Shown one piece after another: positions 1 to 12,200 of a stretch of 64,000 nt of DNA. The notes under the pieces were generated by a model. It did no database searches. It saw only the letters and a program-made list of their open reading frames with translations, and had not been told where the DNA came from. A program made the position numbers and the translations under genes. The DNA lies in assembly GCF_009901585.1 (NCBI RefSeq), contig NZ_WXYO01000001.1, forward strand, positions 778,720 to 842,719, read 5' to 3'. Within the stretch, counting starts at the first letter, position 1. The number at the start of each line of letters is the position of its first letter. Source of the DNA: Poritiphilus flavus. GTDB lineage: Bacteria > Bacteroidota > Bacteroidia > Flavobacteriales > Flavobacteriaceae.

Positions 1-1
1 C

Positions 2-1084
2 GGAGGTAGCTGTACTTCTACCTCTGTGGATTCTGATACAACCACAGTGGTTGTTCCGGATTCCCTGGAAGTAGTGATAGACTACGCTTCTACATACACT
101 GCATGTGAAAACACCAGTATTGTACTGGAAGTAAGCACCATAAACGCCCTGGATTCGGGTGGAACCCGTACGGATGTTACCTCATCACTTCTGGCAAGTA
201 TGACCTATCAATGGCAACAGGACGGTGCTAATGTCGGAGGAGCTACTTCCAGCAGCATCAGCCTGGCTGATATATCTGAGAATGGAAGCTATACCCTGGA
301 TGGTAGTATCGGCAGTTACAATACTACCTCAAATGCGCTTTCTGTGCAGTTGTTGGTTAACGAGACCCTCACCATTAACAGTACAAGTCTGATCAGCTGT
401 AATTCTTCAGAAGATATCACTATCGATACGCCTACTGACCTGACCGGAGAAACATTTGACTGGTTCAGGGACGGGGTTAACCTAAACACTACCGAACCCT
501 CTATAGACGTAACCCAACCAGGAACATACCAATTGGTACTTCAACGTAACGGATGTCCATTGCCTTCTAATGAGATCGTGATCACTCCATTAGATCCGGA
601 CCTTATAACAATAGATCCCGCAGGGGTGGTTGTATTCCCTGAAGGAGGATCAAGGACTGTGACCGCCAGTGGAGGTGAAAGCTATCGTTGGTTCGATATA
701 AACAATGTAGAAATAGCCACTACTGCCTCGGTAAACTTTACTGAAGAAGGAACCTATGCCGTGACCGCCATTATTGGCAATTGCGAAGTTACCAGAACTG
801 TTGAGGTGGAATACCTGGATACATTCAGAGTACCCAATGTGATCACTGTGAACGGAGATGGTATCAATGACCAATGGATATTACCGAATTCATACTCCAA
901 CAAGGCAGATGTGAATGTCATCATTTACAATGACAAAGGAGAAGAAATACTAAATCAATTTGACTATAACAATAGCTGGCCGGAATCTTCAATGTCCTTC
1001 CCAAGGCAGAACATGGTCTTTTTCTATAAGATCAGGAACGCTTCGGAGGTCTTGAAACAAGGCACGATTACCATCATACGATAA
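2..1084 (+). CDS. C-terminal part of a T9SS-secreted surface protein (left end cut by window)
   Basis: The reading frame is open from base 2 with no start codon that must be used, so this is the 3' part of a longer gene. The last ~90 residues (from about base 830, FRVPNVITVNGDGINDQW) match the gliding-motility-associated C-terminal domain (CHU_C), the type B sorting signal that sends proteins through the type IX secretion system to the cell surface. Before it lie Ig/PKD-like beta-sandwich repeats with paired cysteines (YQWQQDG, FDWFRDG and YRWFD tryptophan cores). The next gene, a PorP/SprF protein, starts 8 bases after the stop, the usual adhesin-then-SprF order. Being SprB-like upstream of the window is inference; ligand and role are unknown. 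Confidence 0.85.
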   Translation, partial: GGSCTSTSVDSDTTTVVVPDSLEVVIDYASTYTACENTSIVLEVSTINALDSGGTRTDVTSSLLASMTYQWQQDGANVGGATSSSISLADISENGSYTLDGSIGSYNTTSNALSVQLLVNETLTINSTSLISCNSSEDITIDTPTDLTGETFDWFRDGVNLNTTEPSIDVTQPGTYQLVLQRNGCPLPSNEIVITPLDPDLITIDPAGVVVFPEGGSRTVTASGGESYRWFDINNVEIATTASVNFTEEGTYAVTAIIGNCEVTRTVEVEYLDTFRVPNVITVNGDGINDQWILPNSYSNKADVNVIIYNDKGEEILNQFDYNNSWPESSMSFPRQNMVFFYKIRNASEVLKQGTITIIR

Positions 1085-1092
1085 CCAAACTA

Positions 1093-3240
1093 ATGAAAAC
1101 TAGAATTCTATTCCTGTTAGTGTGCATCTTTGCGCTTACCCCTAAACTAAGCGCCCAGGAAGATAACCCCTTCCTAAGCTATGATGTTCCCTCTCAGAAC
1201 CTGCTTAAGTTCAATCGATTCCTGATCAACCCAACCTTTTCCACGGTAAGGGAAGACAAATCGTACATCAATTTATTGCACAGAAACCAGTCGGTATCTT
1301 TTGATGATAATAATCAGATGTATTTCCTGAGCTATAGTGGTAGGATCAATGACAGAACAGGTTTAGGATTAAGTTTATACAACCAGAGAGAAGGTATCGT
1401 AAGCAACTATGGTGTGCTGGCTAACTATGCCTATGGCATTAAACTAAGTGATAAAAGTAACTTTACCTTTGGTGCTAATGTCTCGTACTACAGCAGTGGT
1501 TTTGATGAAAGCCGTGCAAACCCCATAGAGGTGGATCCATTCCTCAGTGGATTTCAGGATAGCTCCTTGCTTACTTTTCAACCTGGTTTCAACATTTCTT
1601 ACGGGCCATTTGACTTTGGTCTCTTTGCGGAAAACCTCTTTGACTACAACTTAAAGACCAGTGAGTCTATAACAGATTTCAAGGACAAGACCTTTTCAGG
1701 ACATTTACAATATACCTATCAGTTTGAAAATGGCAGCGGTGTCTTTGAGCAAGCGCGCTTGATGCCACTGGCCAGGGCCAGAAAGGTAGGGGAGGACGAG
1801 TTTGTCCTGGGTGGAAATATCATTCTTGACCTTCCAAAGATCGGATGGCTTCAGGGAGGATACGACAGCTTTTACGGTGCTTCAGCCGGTTTGGGATTCA
1901 ATCTGAATAGAAGATTGTCCCTTGGATACACTATGGAAAAAGGGCTTTCTAACGATCTGGACAATTTAGGCTTGACCCACGAAATATCTTTTGCTTACTC
2001 CTTTACTCCGAATCTTACCGAAGATCGTGTAATGCTTGAAGATAATAACGATGCCCTCGTCAACAACTCGGAGGACGAAGAAATAACCGAAGAATCCCTA
2101 ACGGACAAGGACAAGGAAATTCAGGAACTTAAAAAGCGCCTTGCCGAAAACGATGCCATCCTGGCCGAATTGATGTTCAGGCAAGATTCCCTGGAGACTA
2201 TTGAATCTAACCGACAGGGAGATCTGGAAAGGCGTTTTGAGATGGTCATGCGCATGGTTAGAAAGGAGACCAATGGGGAAAGGCCGGATATCGAAGAACG
2301 AGCCCAGCAGCTTTACCTGAACGGTGAGGATAAGAATAGCCTGGCCTATACTCCGGCACCTGCCACGAAAAGGGATATAGAAGAACCCAATACCATTAAG
2401 AAAACCCTGATCAAAAAGGATCCGGTCGTTATCACAGAACCTACTGAGAAACAAGATCAAATAGCCGCTAACGATGTAGTGGAAAGGACTGAGCCCATCA
2501 AAAAATACCCTGTGGTACAAAACGATCGCATCCAGAAGAAACCCATTAAGAAGGCTACCCAGCAAACTGGGGTTAAGAGTCAGAAATTCAGGGACCTGGA
2601 CGGGGTTGCAGATGGATATTATGTGGTGGCCAATGTATACCGCGGAGAACACTATCTAAACAAATTTGTGGATGATCTGTACAGTCAGGGCATCAATGCG
2701 GATTATATAGACAACCCAAACAACGGTATGAAATACGTTTATCTGGAGCGATATGACAGCTGGAGTGAAGCGCTTCAGGCTTATAAATCCGGAGTAAACG
2801 GAACTTATGACGGCGACCTGTGGATCATGAATGTACAGAACCGTTACACCAATGAAGCTTACGCGGCCAATGCAGATAAGATCAAGGAAAAATCCTCTAA
2901 ATACGAGGCTGATGTATTGCGCAAGAATGTTATTGTTCGGGATAAAGTGGCCTCCAACCAGGAGAACAGGACCTACAACATTGATGGGGTAGGTATAGGC
3001 TACTACATAATCGCAAATGTATTTGCCAACCCGAGAAACGCCAACCGATTTGTAAAACTACTAAACTCTCAAGGACTCAGCGCCAGTTATTTCATCAACC
3101 CTGAAAACAACTACCGCTATGTGTATTTAAAACGACATGAGTCCTGGACTAACGCTCTCATTTCTTACTACTCCAAACTAAACGATTCGTATGAAGACAA
3201 AATGTGGATCATGCGGGTCACACCCAACTTGATAACCTAA
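1093..3240 (+). CDS. PorP/SprF-family outer-membrane protein with coiled coil and two C-terminal SPOR-like domains
   Basis: 715 residues. Residues 1-21 form a signal peptide ending near LSAQ. Residues ~25-310 match the PorP/SprF beta-barrel family (NPFLSYDVPSQNLLKFNRF start, repeated aromatic strands such as SYINLLHRNQ and GLGLSLYNQ), which in Flavobacterium helps deliver SprB-type adhesins to the surface. Unlike plain SprF (about 300-350 residues, as at 20635), it continues with an acidic linker, a predicted coiled coil (~340-395, DKEIQELKKRLAENDAILAE), a Lys/Pro-rich linker and two related ~75-residue units (~505-580 and ~635-710) of the form GYYVVANVYRGEHYLNKFV...KYVYLERYDSWSEAL...LWIMNV, which look like SPOR peptidoglycan-binding domains. 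It lies 8 bases after one adhesin and 4 bases before the next. The SPOR assignment is by pattern only. Confidence 0.85.
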   Translation: MKTRILFLLVCIFALTPKLSAQEDNPFLSYDVPSQNLLKFNRFLINPTFSTVREDKSYINLLHRNQSVSFDDNNQMYFLSYSGRINDRTGLGLSLYNQREGIVSNYGVLANYAYGIKLSDKSNFTFGANVSYYSSGFDESRANPIEVDPFLSGFQDSSLLTFQPGFNISYGPFDFGLFAENLFDYNLKTSESITDFKDKTFSGHLQYTYQFENGSGVFEQARLMPLARARKVGEDEFVLGGNIILDLPKIGWLQGGYDSFYGASAGLGFNLNRRLSLGYTMEKGLSNDLDNLGLTHEISFAYSFTPNLTEDRVMLEDNNDALVNNSEDEEITEESLTDKDKEIQELKKRLAENDAILAELMFRQDSLETIESNRQGDLERRFEMVMRMVRKETNGERPDIEERAQQLYLNGEDKNSLAYTPAPATKRDIEEPNTIKKTLIKKDPVVITEPTEKQDQIAANDVVERTEPIKKYPVVQNDRIQKKPIKKATQQTGVKSQKFRDLDGVADGYYVVANVYRGEHYLNKFVDDLYSQGINADYIDNPNNGMKYVYLERYDSWSEALQAYKSGVNGTYDGDLWIMNVQNRYTNEAYAANADKIKEKSSKYEADVLRKNVIVRDKVASNQENRTYNIDGVGIGYYIIANVFANPRNANRFVKLLNSQGLSASYFINPENNYRYVYLKRHESWTNALISYYSKLNDSYEDKMWIMRVTPNLIT

Positions 3241-3244
3241 CTAA

Positions 3245-6200
3245 ATGCGACCAAATTTAACCACCATTAACCTACGGCATTGTCTTTTACTCTTTCTTGT
3301 CTTCGTCGGCTTCCAGGCCTTAAGAGGACAAGAAGTTCCGTTTTCTGCCCGTCTGAATGACGGAGGGAATAATTACATTAACATAAAGGGAGATTATACC
3401 TTTCTGTCTAATACGGTCATGAACCGTCGGAACAATTCCCGCGATGCCAACGATAACTACAATGGGACCAGCTCCAACAATAACCTGCATATTGAGTATG
3501 TAGATATAGATGGAGACCCTACCACCTTTAGTTCCAGTAGTTCTACGCTTACTGTACCTGCCTGTTCCCAGATCTACTGGGCCGGTTTATATTGGGCTGG
3601 TAATTATGACAGGGATGTGGTTAACTCCAGATATACCAGTTCCCTGCCGAACGACAGCAATAGATATGATTTTACACAGATCAAATTCAGGATGCCCGGT
3701 GGTAGTTATATCGACATACAAGCAGACAACAGTGCTGATCCCGCAGGAGAAGAAGATGAGATCATTATAGACGGGTTCAATACGGTAAACAACGATCCCT
3801 ATGTTTGTTTCAGGGATGTGACCACCCTGCTGCAGGGACTTGCAGACCCTAATGGAGAGTATTTCGTAGCCAATGTCAGAGGAACCAGGGGTAGGACATC
3901 CTATGGTGTTGCAGGATGGACGCTTGTGATCATTTACGAAAACCCCACCCTTCCTGGAAGGTACATCTCTGTATTTGACGGTTACGAAGGGGTTACCACA
4001 AATTCAGGAGACTCCGTTGCAGATATTGATGTAGTTGGATTTAACACCATCCCTGTTGGGCCAGTACAGGCCAGGATTGGGGTTAACGTAATTGAAGGGG
4101 AATACAGCCTTAGCGGAGATACATTTTCCATAGAAACCCCCATGAATCCAGGTTTTACTAACCTGAGTAATTCCGGAAACCCGGCGAATAACTTTTTCAA
4201 CGCCAACATCACCATAGACGGGAACAATGTGACCACAAGGAACATCAACGGAACCAACTCTATGGGGTATGATGCCGATATTTTTGATGTCAACAACCCT
4301 TCTAACAGCCTTATTGCCAATGGAGATACCCAGGCTACATTAAGGCTTTCTACCAGTTCCGACTGGTTTGCCTCTTTCCTTGTAACCTTTGGTATTGATA
4401 TCATTGAGCCAGACATACTTCTGGAGAAAAGGGTTGAGGATATTGGAGGAAACGATATTACAGGAGCCGGGGTAAACCTCGGACAAGTTCTGGACTATGT
4501 CCTCTCTTTTCAGAACACCGGAAATGACGATGCGACGAATTATACCATCCGTGACGTACTCCCTGTAAACGTGACTCTGGATGAAACGAATATGACACTC
4601 CCAACCGGAGTAACTTATACTTTTGACCCGGCCACACGAACTGTATTATTCAATATTCCCGATAATTTGGTTGAAGAAGGTGATCCTTTTTCTTCAATCC
4701 GGATGCGCGTAGAGGTAGCTGAAAACTGTTTCGATTTTATCGACGCCTGTACAGACCTGATCGAGAATCTCGCCTACTCGACCTATGAAGGTGTTATCAA
4801 TGACAACCAGATCAGTGATGACCCCAGTGTATCGGACTTTGACAATTGCGGATTTGTAACTCCGGGTGCTACTAACTTCCTGTTGGACGACCTTTCTGCC
4901 TGTGATTTCAGCAGGACTGTAGAATTATGTGGTGCCAACGTGGTTCTTGATGCCGGGGACAACTTTGATTCCTATATCTGGTATATAGATGAAAATGGCG
5001 ACGGACTTATAGATGCCGGGGATACCGTGATCACTGACGGAGATCCGGATAACGACCCAAGTACCTTACTGGTAACCCAGCCAAACACCTACATTGTAGA
5101 CAAGATCGTAGCGGACCCCTGTAAAGGCTTCCAGGAAATTATCACTGTGGTAGCCTTTGGAGCCGGTCAGCCAAACCCTATCTCTGAACTTATCAACGAT
5201 ACCACCAATACGGTGGACGGGCAGGTGTTGATCTGTCCGAATGACGGGGAAGAACTGCCAGAGATCTTCCTTTGCGGTTTAAATGATACCGAACTAATTC
5301 AGGTAAACATTCCGGACGCTACCTCAATAGTATGGGAACAACTGGATCAGGCAAGTTGTACTGCTTCCATCCCGGATTGTGCCAACAGGGATGCCTCCTG
5401 TACCTGGAATAATGTGGGCACAGGAAACGACTTTACGGCCTCGGATGCCGGGGAATACCGTATGTCTGTGAACTACCTGAACGGATGTTTTGCCACATAT
5501 TATTTTAACATCTTTAAAAACCCTTTAAATCCGCAATATACCAGCAGTGATATTATTTGTACTACTCCTGGTAACATTACGGTAACCAATATGCCGGTAG
5601 ATTATGAATACCAGCTACTGGACGCTACAAACGGAACTATACTGGTTCCTTTTAGTGCTGCTAATGGCCCTAGTTTTAACATTACTACCAACGGGGCATA
5701 TAGAGTAGAAATGCGCCAGCAAGGGGTGGTTGACGGTTGTGTATTCTTCCTGGATAATATAGGAATACTGGACAGGGATTTCCAGGTAGATGTTACAACA
5801 AGAGATACGGACTGTAGCGGCCTGGGTGAAATATCAATTTCCGTTCTCAATGTTGAACCTCAGTACACCTACGAAATTTCACAAGGGGGTACCACCGTGG
5901 ACACCCATGGCCCGGTATCCGATAACAACTATACCTTTCAAAACCTCAATCCTGGGACCTACGATATTCTGGTTACTACCGATGACGGCTGTAACCATAC
6001 GGAACAGGTAACCATCAATGATTTAAGTGACCTGGACCTTCAGGCGACCATCTCACAGCATATCAGTTGTAGGGAAGGAAACATCCAAATGAATTCAACC
6101 GGAGGGCAAACCCCTCACGTTTATGCTATCTGGCAGTATGTGGATGAAGGTGGGATCACCCAGATATCTTACCCGGATGTGGCCTCTATTCCGGCATCAG

Positions 6201-9200
6201 AATTTCAAACCAGTGTAATTTTTGATATACTGGATCCCGGAAACTACACCTTTGTTGTGGTGGACAGGAATAACTGTACTGACTTCTCCAATGAGGTGAC
6301 CATTACATTGGTGCCCGATGTAGTTTATACCACAGGCTCAACGGATGAAACCTGTTTTGGGGCTTCGGATGGGACGATATCTTATAATGTCACAGACACC
6401 AACGGCTATCAGGTTACCTTCTTTCTGATAGACAATACCGGAACAGAGATTGACAGTAATTCTTCAGGGCAATTTACAGGATTGCCTCAAGGGGATTACC
6501 AGGTGAGACTTAACCAGCGCAAAGGGAGTTCTTCCTGTGATTTCTTTGAGGACTTTACCATTAGTGGCCCGCTTAATGCGGTTAGCGGTACCGCTGCCAT
6601 AGTCCAGGATTATACCTGTCTTCAGAATGGAATTATTGAAGCCCAGGGAGCTGCCGGAGGTACTGCTCCTTATGAATACAGTATTGACGGGGTGAATTTT
6701 GTTTCCGGAGCAGGGGCAGAGACCTTTTCCGGATTGACCGATGGAACCTACAGCATTACTATTCGTGATGCCAATGGATGCGTCTTTGTAACCAACAGCG
6801 TAACCCTGGATCCGTTAAATGAACCCAGTGACCTTACATTTACATCCACCACACCAAACTGTCCGGCACTTACTTCAGACGTGACGGTTACCGTTGTGGA
6901 TGGTAATACCCCTTTTGTATTTGAGATCATAGCGCCCAGCGCCATAGCCGCGACTTCCATTACCGGAAATTCGGCTGACTTTGATGGGCTCGCACCGGAC
7001 ACTTATACTTTTAGAGTAACGGACAATAAAGGTTGTACCTATGATGAAAACTTTACCATTCCGCCGGTTTCTCCAATAGATGTTGTAGGACAACTTATTA
7101 GCAATGTCACCTGCTTTGGGGGCACAGACGGGGAAGGATTGTTCACCGTTTCCGGTTTCAATACCAGCTACGATTACAATATTACCGGCCCCGCTACATT
7201 TAACGGGAATGCCGAAACAAATACGACCATCCCGCTTCCTAACCTGGCAGCCGGAACTTACTCGATTACAGTTACAGATAATAATACCAACTGTACGGAT
7301 ACGGCCTCCTTTACCGTAAATGGTCCCGCAGCCGCATTAGACCTGACGGCTACGGAGACACAACCTACATGTACCGATTCAGGTAGCGCCATATTGGTTG
7401 CTACGGATGGTTGGGGAAGTTATGATTACAGCCTGACCTATCCTGATGGTATCACCGTGGTTACTAATACCACGGGTAACTTTAACAATTTAACCCAGAC
7501 TGGCCTCTATAACGCCCTGGTAACGGATGCCAACGGATGTACGGACACCGCGACTTTCACCTTGAATGCAGCCATTGCCCCTGTATTATCCGTGACCCCT
7601 AACGATGTTTGTTACGATTCAGGCGTAGGGCTAACACTAACAGCCACTGTTACTTCCGGAGGTGATGGAAACTATCAATACCGCATCAACGGCGGTGCTT
7701 ATGATACCAATAACGTATTTACCGGATTAGGTCCGGGCACCTATACGGTGGATGTTGTAGACGGCAACAACTGTACGGGTACAGATACCATCACCATTAA
7801 TCCGGAGCTTACGGTTTCTGCCTCTGCCCCTAATATTACCTCTTGTGGTACGGATACTGATATCAGCATTACCGCTGCGGGTGGGGATGGGAACTATGTC
7901 TATGCTGTGGTGGCCGATGCCGTGGTACCTGTTCCCGGAGATTTCGGGGCTGCCAGCACCATTACCGTTACAGGAGCCGGAGATTACGATGTGTACGTCA
8001 GAGACAATAACGGAGTCGTTACTTTCTGCGAGGCCGCTTTCGATATTACGATCGCTCAGGATTCTCCTATCGTTATCACGCCAACTGTGACCGATATCCT
8101 TTGTTTTGGGGATGCTACAGGACAGATCTCCCTGGCCATTGCCGGTGGAGCTGCCCCTTTTGAATACAGTATTGACAACGGAACCAACTATCAGACTACC
8201 GCAGACTTTGTCAACCTTACCGCAGGAACCTATCCTGTAAGGGTAAGAGATACCAATGGTTGTGAACAAACCGCTTCGGTGGTGGTAAACGAGCCTGCAC
8301 TACTTGTGGCTGAGGCCGCTATCACACAAACTTATACCTGTCTCCAACTCGGAGAAATTACCGTAGGTAGTGTTACCCCTACTGCCGGTGGTTCCGGGGA
8401 TTACCAGTACAGCCTTAACGGCGGTGCCTGGACCGCTGTGACCACTGGAGGAACTGTCTTTGCAGGTCTTATTGATGGGACGTACTCCATCAGGGTTCGG
8501 GATGCCAATGCGGTGACCTGTTTCATTACACTGCCTGATGTCATCATCCCACCACTGCCGGTAGAACCTACCTTGTCTACCTCGGTGGCCTACAACTGTG
8601 ACGGAACCGGTAATGTAACCGTATTGCCTAACGATCCTTCCTATACCTACAGCATTGATGCCGGAGCCCCTCAGGCCTCCAATGTCTTTAACAATGTCGC
8701 TGTAGGACCGCATACCATTACCGTGAATTACGGAAGTGGTTGTACCGTGGATACTACCGTGAACGTTGAGCCTGGAAATGCCTTTGATGCATCCATCACC
8801 AACTTTACAAACCTGAGTTGTAATGCCGCTGCCGATGGCACCATTACTTTTGAAGTAGAGAACTTTGATGCCGTTAACGGCTTTGAATATTCCGTCAACG
8901 GAGGTGGGTTCTCCGCTCCGCAAACCGCCTCCCCAATTACCGTCAACGGTCTCAGTGCCGGACTGGTAACCATCGTGGTGCGCGATGTGCTGGACAATAC
9001 CTGTTCCATCACCCTTAACGAAACACTTACAGAACCTGCAGTGCTTGTGGCTGCCGCTTCCATTACCGATCCCTTTACCTGTAACAATACCGGGGCTACC
9101 ATTACCGCTTCGGCAACAGGGGGAACACCTACCTATGAATACCAGCTTGAAGATGGGGTAGGTGGGGTGATCACCGCTTACCAAGCCGGAACTACTTTTA

Positions 9201-12200
9201 CCGCACTGGCTGCAGGAGACTATATTATTCGGGTAAGAGATACCAATGGTTGTGAAGATCCTATTGATGCGGTTATCACTGTGGTGGCGCCGAACAACCC
9301 TACCTTTACCACTACCGCGACAGCTTGTTATAGCGGTGCTAACGATGCTACCATACAGGTAGATGTTACCTCCATCCCTGGAAATGGAGGGTTCCAGTTT
9401 AGCCTCAACGGAGGACCCTGGATCACCCCAACACCGGCTACCGCTACAACACACACCTTTAGCAACCTGGCTGCAGGTGCCTATACCATAGACGTCAGAG
9501 ATCAGTTTGGATGTGCTGCTCCGCAACAGAACGTGACTATTAATCCAGCTCTGAGCCTGTCAGCTTCAGCACCTAATATTACCTCTTGTGGTACGGATAC
9601 CGATATCAGCATTACCGCTGCGGGTGGGGATGGGAACTATGTCTATGCTGTGGTGGCCGATGCCGTGGTACCTGTTCCCGGAGATTTCGGGGCTGCCAGC
9701 ACCATTACCGTTACAGGGGCCGGAGATTACGATGTGTACGTCAGAGACAATAACGGAGTCGTTACCTTCTGTGAGGCCGCTTTCGATATTACGATCGCTC
9801 AGGATGCTCCTATCGTTATCACGCCAACTGTGACCGATATCCTTTGTTTTGGGGATGCTACAGGACAGATCTCCCTGGCCATTGCCGGTGGAGCTGCCCC
9901 TTTTGAATACAGTATTGACAACGGGACCAACTATCAGACTACCGCAGACTTTGTCAACCTTACCGCAGGAACCTATCCTGTAAGGGTAAGAGATACCAAT
10001 GGTTGTGAACAAACCGCTTCGGTGGTGGTAAACGAGCCTGCACTACTTGTTGCTGAGGCCGCTATCACACAAACTTATACCTGTCTCCAACTCGGAGAAA
10101 TTACCGTAGGTAGTGTTACCCCTACTGCCGGTGGTTCCGGGGATTACCAGTACAGCCTTAACGGTGGTGCCTGGACCGCTGTGACCACTGGAGGAACTGT
10201 CTTTGCAGGTCTTATTGATGGGACGTACTCCATCAGGGTTCGGGATGCCAATGCGGTGACCTGTTTCATTACTCTGCCTGATGTCATCATCCCACCACTG
10301 CCGGTAGAACCTACCTTGTCTACCTCGGTGGCCTACAACTGTGACGGAACCGGTAATGTAACCGTATTGCCTAACGATCCTTCCTATACCTACAGTATTG
10401 ATGCCGGAGCCCCTCAGGCCTCCAATGTCTTTAACAATGTCGCTGTAGGACCGCATACCATTACCGTGAATTACGGAAGCGGTTGTACCGTGGATACTAC
10501 CGTGAACGTTGAGCCTGGAAATGCCTTTGATGCATCCATCACCAACTTTACAAACCTGAGTTGTAATGCCGCTGCCGATGGCACCATTACTTTTGAAGTA
10601 GAGAACTTTGATGCCGTTAACGGCTTTGAATATTCCGTCAACGGAGGTGGGTTCTCCGCTCCGCAAACCGCCTCCCCAATTACCGTCAACGGTCTCAGTG
10701 CCGGACTGGTAACCATCGTGGTGCGCGATGTGCTGGACAATACCTGTTCCATCACCCTTAACGAAACACTTACAGAACCTGCAGTGCTTGTGGCTGCCGC
10801 TTCCATTACCGATCCCTTTACCTGTAACAATACCGGGGCTACCATTACCGCTTCGGCAACAGGGGGAACACCTACCTATGAATACCAGCTTGAAGATGGG
10901 GTAGGTGGGGTGATCACCGCTTACCAAGCCGGAACTACTTTTACTGCACTGGCCGCAGGAGACTATATTGTTCGGGTAAGAGATACCAATGGTTGTGAAG
11001 ATCCTATTGATGCGGTTATCACTGTGGTGGCGCCGAACAACCCTACCTTTACCACAACCGCTACAGCTTGTTATAGCGGAGCTAACGACGCTACCATACA
11101 GGTAGATGTTACCTCCATCCCAGGAAATGGAGGGTTCCAGTTTAGCCTTAACGGAGGACCCTGGATCACCCCAACACCTGCTACAGCTACAACACACACC
11201 TTTAGCAATCTGGCTGCAGGTGCTTATACCATCGATGTCAGAGATCAGTTTGGATGTGTTGCTCCGCAACAGAATGTGACTATTAATCCACAGCTTACGG
11301 CTAATTCGGTGCTTACCACGGACCTGACTTGTTTAGCCTCGGCTACCATAACCATAAATGCAAACGGAGGGTCTGGAGCTTATTCCTATGAATGGTCAGA
11401 CGATGCCGGAGTGACTTATAACAGTACCAGCTTTGCCGGAAATGTATTTAGCACAAATACTGCCGGAACTTATCAATTCAGAGTAACAGACACCACCGCG
11501 CCTACGGCCTGTACGGTAGTTACCAACGCTGTAATTGTTACCCCGGCAGACACCCCGGTAATAACCAGTGTTACTCCTACTCATGTCTTGTGTAACGGAG
11601 ATACAACCGGATCCTTGGACGTGGTCATTGATACTTCAATCGGAGCTCCTCCTTATGTCATCAATGTTTTGGAGACCGGGACACCAACGAATTATGGGAC
11701 CCAGACCGCTGGTTTACCCGCAGGAAATTATGAAGTAACCATTACTGATGATAAAGGATGTGTTTCTGCTCCATTTGCAGTCACCATAACGGAACCAAAT
11801 GCAATTAGTTATAGCATTAACCTAGTTCCAATTACCTGTAACCCGGCAACCGGAACCGACCCAGGTTCAATTGGTGTAACCGGACTTACAGGAGGTGTTG
11901 CGGAATACACCTATCACCTTACCGGAAATAACGGATATTCTGCTTCCTATACTACAACTGCCGGTGGTGAAGATTACACTTTCACCATTCTGGAATTTGG
12001 GATTTACGAGGTAGATGTTGTTGACGCCAATGGATGTAATTTAAGGACTACAAACATTATAGCCTCACCACCAAATGATCTTGATATTGATGTTTCTACG
12101 GTTACAGCAAGTTGTGCCGCAGGTGGTACAGCGATAGTTACCGTTTCTTCTGCGGTTGGTAGTGGAAATTATGAGTTCGCCATATTGGAAACCTATGCCG

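Noticed and set aside
2098..2652. 184-codon minus-strand frame inside the SprF-SPOR gene
   Set aside because: Opposite to a clear coding frame; no motif, no promoter.
8300..11269. Two near-identical 408-codon minus-strand open frames inside the giant adhesin
   Set aside because: They are antisense shadows of the repeat-coding plus strand (ACC/GGT-rich codons leave few stops). The products are Gly/Ser/His-rich with no domain, and they recur exactly where the duplication recurs.
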